Positions 5,905 through 7,419 of a DNA stretch of 7,419 nt are shown one piece after another. Where the stretch lies: positions 1-7,419 of the forward strand of contig JAOPWO010000448.1 of assembly GCA_025965635.1 (NCBI GenBank), written 5' to 3'. The position numbers and the translations under genes are program-made. The stretch comes from Modestobacter sp. GTDB taxonomy: Bacteria > Actinomycetota > Actinomycetes > Mycobacteriales > Geodermatophilaceae. Position 1 is the first letter of the stretch. Each line of letters opens with the position of its first letter. The notes beneath the pieces are model-generated. The model was given only the letters and a program-made list of their open reading frames with translations, had not been told where the DNA came from and did no database searches.

Positions 5905-6498
5905 TCAGGAGGTGGGGGAGGGTTCCGTGTAGGGCAGCGCGGTGCTGATGATCGGGCCCAGCGCGGTCACCAGCGCGCTGTCGTGCTCGGCCGGCACCCG
6001 CACCTCCACCGGGACCAGCCGGTCCACCGTCGTCCACACGTAGACGTCGGGGTCGCTGTCGTCCACGAACCACTCGACGCCGTTGACGGCCAGCGTGCCG
6101 GTGTCCGCGGCGAAGCCGGCCGGCGGAGCGACCCCGCAGACCAGGACCACGGGCGGGTCGCCCCAGGCGTAGGCGAACGGGGAGTCCGAGTCCACCTGGC
6201 GGGAGCTCTCACCGGCCATCTCCAGGGGCAGCTGCCCCATCAGCACGGGGCAGGCCAGGTCGGCCTCGGGGGTCACGTCCGGCGTGTCCACGACGACCGG
6301 CGGCAGGTCCTCCCGGGGCGCCGCGGGTGTGCCCTCGACGTCGGCGACCGGCCGGTCGGCGCCGTCGCGGCCCAGCACGTTGACCAGGACGAGCAGGACG
6401 AGCACCACCGGCACGACCACGGCGGTCGCGAGGATGGCGGCCCGGCGCAGGACCGGGTCACCGCCGGGAGGCGCGGGGTTGGGGGGCGCGGTGCTCAG
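5905..6498 (-). CDS. Membrane-anchored DUF3515 family protein
   Basis: A protein of the actinobacterial DUF3515 family (like M. tuberculosis Rv2980), with an N-terminal membrane anchor and an extracytoplasmic domain of unknown function. Seen with the CTG start at 6498-6496: a Pro-rich cytoplasmic leader (residues 2-15), LRR (17-19), one transmembrane segment (about 20-42), a Pro/Val/Asp linker, then LACP (Cys83), AYAWGDPPVVLVCGV (109-123, Cys121), NGVEW (139-143) and VWTTVDR (154-160). Cys83 and Cys121 could form a disulfide. The first ordinary start in frame is GTG 6420-6418, which would cut into the membrane segment (171 aa), and no Shine-Dalgarno precedes it. The upstream codons clearly continue protein-like sequence, so I extended to CTG, just after the stop of the upstream regulator-like gene; no Shine-Dalgarno is visible there either. 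The gene is solid; the start is uncertain. Confidence 0.85.
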   Translation of the reverse strand: MSTAPPNPAPPGGDPVLRRAAILATAVVVPVVLVLLVLVNVLGRDGADRPVADVEGTPAAPREDLPPVVVDTPDVTPEADLACPVLMGQLPLEMAGESSRQVDSDSPFAYAWGDPPVVLVCGVAPPAGFAADTGTLAVNGVEWFVDDSDPDVYVWTTVDRLVPVEVRVPAEHDSALVTALGPIISTALPYTEPSPTS

Positions 6499-6502
6499 GA
6501 CG

Positions 6503-6736
6503 TCAGATGTTGACGACGGGACAGGTCAGCGTGCGGGTGATCCCGTCCACCGACTGCACCCGGGCGACGACCAGCCGGCCGAGCTCGTCGACACTGGCCG
6601 CCTCGGCGCGGACGATCACGTCGTAGGGGCCGGTGACGTCCTCCGCCTTGGTCACCCCGGCGATCTGTCCGATGGCCGCGGCGACCGCGGCTGCCTTGCC
6701 GACTTCGGTCTGGATCAAGATGTAGGCGTGGACCAC
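6503..6736 (-). CDS. Stand-alone Lrp/AsnC effector (RAM) domain protein
   Basis: 77 aa from GTG 6736-6734, set by a strong AGGAAGG 7 nt upstream. The longer frame, open to 6817, adds only a non-conserved Pro/Gly-rich leader. The whole protein is one alpha/beta RAM domain: AYILIQTEVGK (4-14), AEDVTGPYDVIVRAEA (31-46) and DGITRTLTCPVV (64-75). In Lrp/AsnC regulators this domain binds amino acids and drives dimer and octamer assembly; here the DNA-binding helix-turn-helix is absent. Such stand-alone RAM proteins are known in actinobacteria, and very similar ones occur in Streptomyces as I recall. It may sense an amino acid and act by binding a full Lrp or another partner, but no function is established. 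It is followed after 4 nt by the DUF3515 gene and is divergent from thiL. Confidence 0.92.
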   Translation of the reverse strand: MVHAYILIQTEVGKAAAVAAAIGQIAGVTKAEDVTGPYDVIVRAEAASVDELGRLVVARVQSVDGITRTLTCPVVNI

Positions 6737-6743
6737 GGGCTGA

Positions 6744-6750
6744 CCTTCCT
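6744..6750 (-). promoter_or_regulatory. Shine-Dalgarno of the RAM-domain gene
   Basis: AGGAAGG on the minus strand, 7 nt from GTG 6736. It decides the start of the 77-aa RAM-domain protein against a longer frame that begins near 6817. Confidence 0.75.
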
Positions 6751-6790
6751 CGGGCGTCACCGATCCGGCGACGGCTGGGGGCACGACGGG

Positions 6791-6806
6791 CCCGCCGGAC
6801 GGCGGG
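6791..6806. repeat. Perfect 16-nt palindrome with 4-nt centre in the divergent intergenic region
   Basis: CCCGCC-GGAC-GGCGGG lies in the middle of the 107-nt spacer between the divergent RAM-domain gene and thiL. It could be an operator or an RNA hairpin in the leader of either transcript. I see no convincing -10/-35 boxes for either gene. A chance origin is possible at this GC content. Confidence 0.35.
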
Positions 6807-6830
6807 ACGACCGGCAACGTACCGCAGCGC

Positions 6831-6837
6831 GGGGAGG
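6831..6837 (+). promoter_or_regulatory. Shine-Dalgarno of thiL
   Basis: GGGGAGG ends 6 nt before GTG 6844. It supports that start; the GTG at 6837 overlaps the motif and is in a different frame. Confidence 0.7.
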
Positions 6838-6843
6838 TGACCG

Positions 6844-7419
6844 GTGACTCGTCCCCGACCCCTGGTGCCCCCGCCCGACGCCGCGGACAGTGTTGGCGTC
6901 GTCGGGGAGTTCGGCGTCATCGCCCGCGTCCTCGCCCGGTCGGGCACCGCCGCCCTCGCCGAGGTCGGTCCGGGCGACGACGCCGCCGTGCTGCGCACCC
7001 CCGACGGTCGGGTCGTGGTCTGCACCGACGTCCTCGTCGAGGGCCGGCACTTCCGGCGCGACTGGTCCTCCGGGGAGGACGTCGGGCACAAGGCGGCGGC
7101 CGCGAACCTGGCCGACGTCGCCGCGATGGGCGCCGTCCCCACCGCCCTGCTGGTCGGTCTGGCCTGCCCTGCGACCACCCCGGCGGCCTGGCTGGAGGAC
7201 GTCGCGTCCGGGATGGCCGACGAGTGCGCCCGGTTCGGCGCGGCCGTGGTCGGCGGGGACACGGTGGCCAGCGCCCCGGACTCGTCGGCCGTCGTCCTCT
7301 CCGTCACTGCGCTGGGTGACCTGGGCGGGCGGGCGCCGGTGACCCGCGCGGGCGCCCGCCCCGGGGACGTCGTTGCCGTGGCGGGCCGGCTGGGCTGGTC
7401 GGCCTGCGGGCTGGCCGTG
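6844..7419 (+). CDS. thiL: Thiamine-monophosphate kinase, N-terminal part, runs off the window
   Basis: The first 192 codons, open to the window end. ThiL phosphorylates thiamine monophosphate with ATP to give thiamine diphosphate, the last step of cofactor synthesis; cytoplasmic. It belongs to the PurM/SelD/HypE ATP-binding superfamily. Visible motifs: GEFGVIARV (21-29), GPGDDAAVL (42-50) with metal-binding Asp45/Asp46, TDVLVEGRHF (61-70) with Asp62, GHKAAAANLADVAAMGA (81-97) with Asp91, VGGDTV (136-141) with Asp139, and PVTRAGARPGDVVAVAGRLG (165-184). The start is GTG 6844, with GGGGAGG 6 nt upstream, giving a short 20-residue leader before the first conserved block. Family proteins are about 310-340 aa, so roughly 60% is present. 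It is divergent from the RAM-domain/DUF3515 pair. Confidence 0.95.
   Translation, partial: MTRPRPLVPPPDAADSVGVVGEFGVIARVLARSGTAALAEVGPGDDAAVLRTPDGRVVVCTDVLVEGRHFRRDWSSGEDVGHKAAAANLADVAAMGAVPTALLVGLACPATTPAAWLEDVASGMADECARFGAAVVGGDTVASAPDSSAVVLSVTALGDLGGRAPVTRAGARPGDVVAVAGRLGWSACGLAV

Noticed and set aside
5745..5948. 67-aa plus-strand frame in the convergent spacer
   Set aside because: It overlaps the end of the lipoprotein gene and the DUF3515 3' end, is Arg/Ala-rich, has no Shine-Dalgarno and shows no homology I recognise.
6466..6486. G-rich stretch that could form a G-quadruplex
   Set aside because: The tracts do not form a clear four-run pattern with loops, and the stretch encodes the Pro-rich leader of DUF3515 on the other strand.
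5635..6513. 292-aa plus-strand frame antisense to DUF3515
   Set aside because: Shadow of the DUF3515 and lipoprotein genes; no recognisable domain.
6737..6817. N-terminal extension of the RAM-domain protein to 104 aa
   Set aside because: The extra 27 residues are Pro/Gly/Val filler, and a strong AGGAAGG directs translation from GTG 6736, where family homology begins.

Overview
The window is very GC-rich (third codon positions are almost all G or C) and carries a gene neighbourhood typical of Actinomycetota. The order ppk, fbiD/cofC (F420 biosynthesis), gpsA, ddl, a convergent DUF3515 gene and thiL matches, from memory, the Mycobacterium tuberculosis Rv2976c-Rv2984 region. A PLP-dependent cystathionine-type enzyme and an Lrp/AsnC effector-domain protein are also present. 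The FbiD gene implies a coenzyme F420 producer. The protein style suggests Geodermatophilaceae or a close relative (Blastococcus, Modestobacter or Geodermatophilus), but that is an inference, not a search result.

Layout. (1) 1-949, minus strand: fbiD/cofC followed 42 nt later by the 5' end of polyphosphate kinase ppk, which leaves the window at base 1. (2) 950-1500, plus strand: no intact gene. It holds a decayed, internally deleted and frameshifted serine hydrolase (beta-lactamase/penicillin-binding-protein family) gene at about 1043-1461. (3) 1501-5752, plus strand, a tight probable operon: a 93-codon orphan ORF with a strong Shine-Dalgarno, overlapping gpsA; then a Cys/Met-metabolism PLP enzyme; then ddl; then an exported probable lipoprotein overlapping ddl. 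(4) 5753-5904: convergent intergenic spacer with two GC-rich hairpins. (5) 5905-6736, minus strand: a 77-aa stand-alone Lrp/AsnC effector domain followed by a membrane-anchored DUF3515 protein. (6) 6737-6843: divergent intergenic region with a perfect palindrome. (7) 6844-7419, plus strand: 5' part of thiL, running off the window.

Functionally this is mostly core metabolism. GpsA supplies glycerol-3-phosphate for phospholipids and Ddl supplies D-Ala-D-Ala for peptidoglycan. The PLP enzyme handles sulfur amino acids. FbiD starts F420 side-chain assembly, Ppk makes polyphosphate and ThiL makes thiamine diphosphate. I see no mobile element, CRISPR array, tRNA or rRNA, and no evidence for a new defence or biosynthetic system. 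The most interesting parts are the two adjacent remnant-like ORFs upstream of gpsA, the uncertain non-canonical start of the DUF3515 gene, and the uncharacterised exported protein coupled to ddl.
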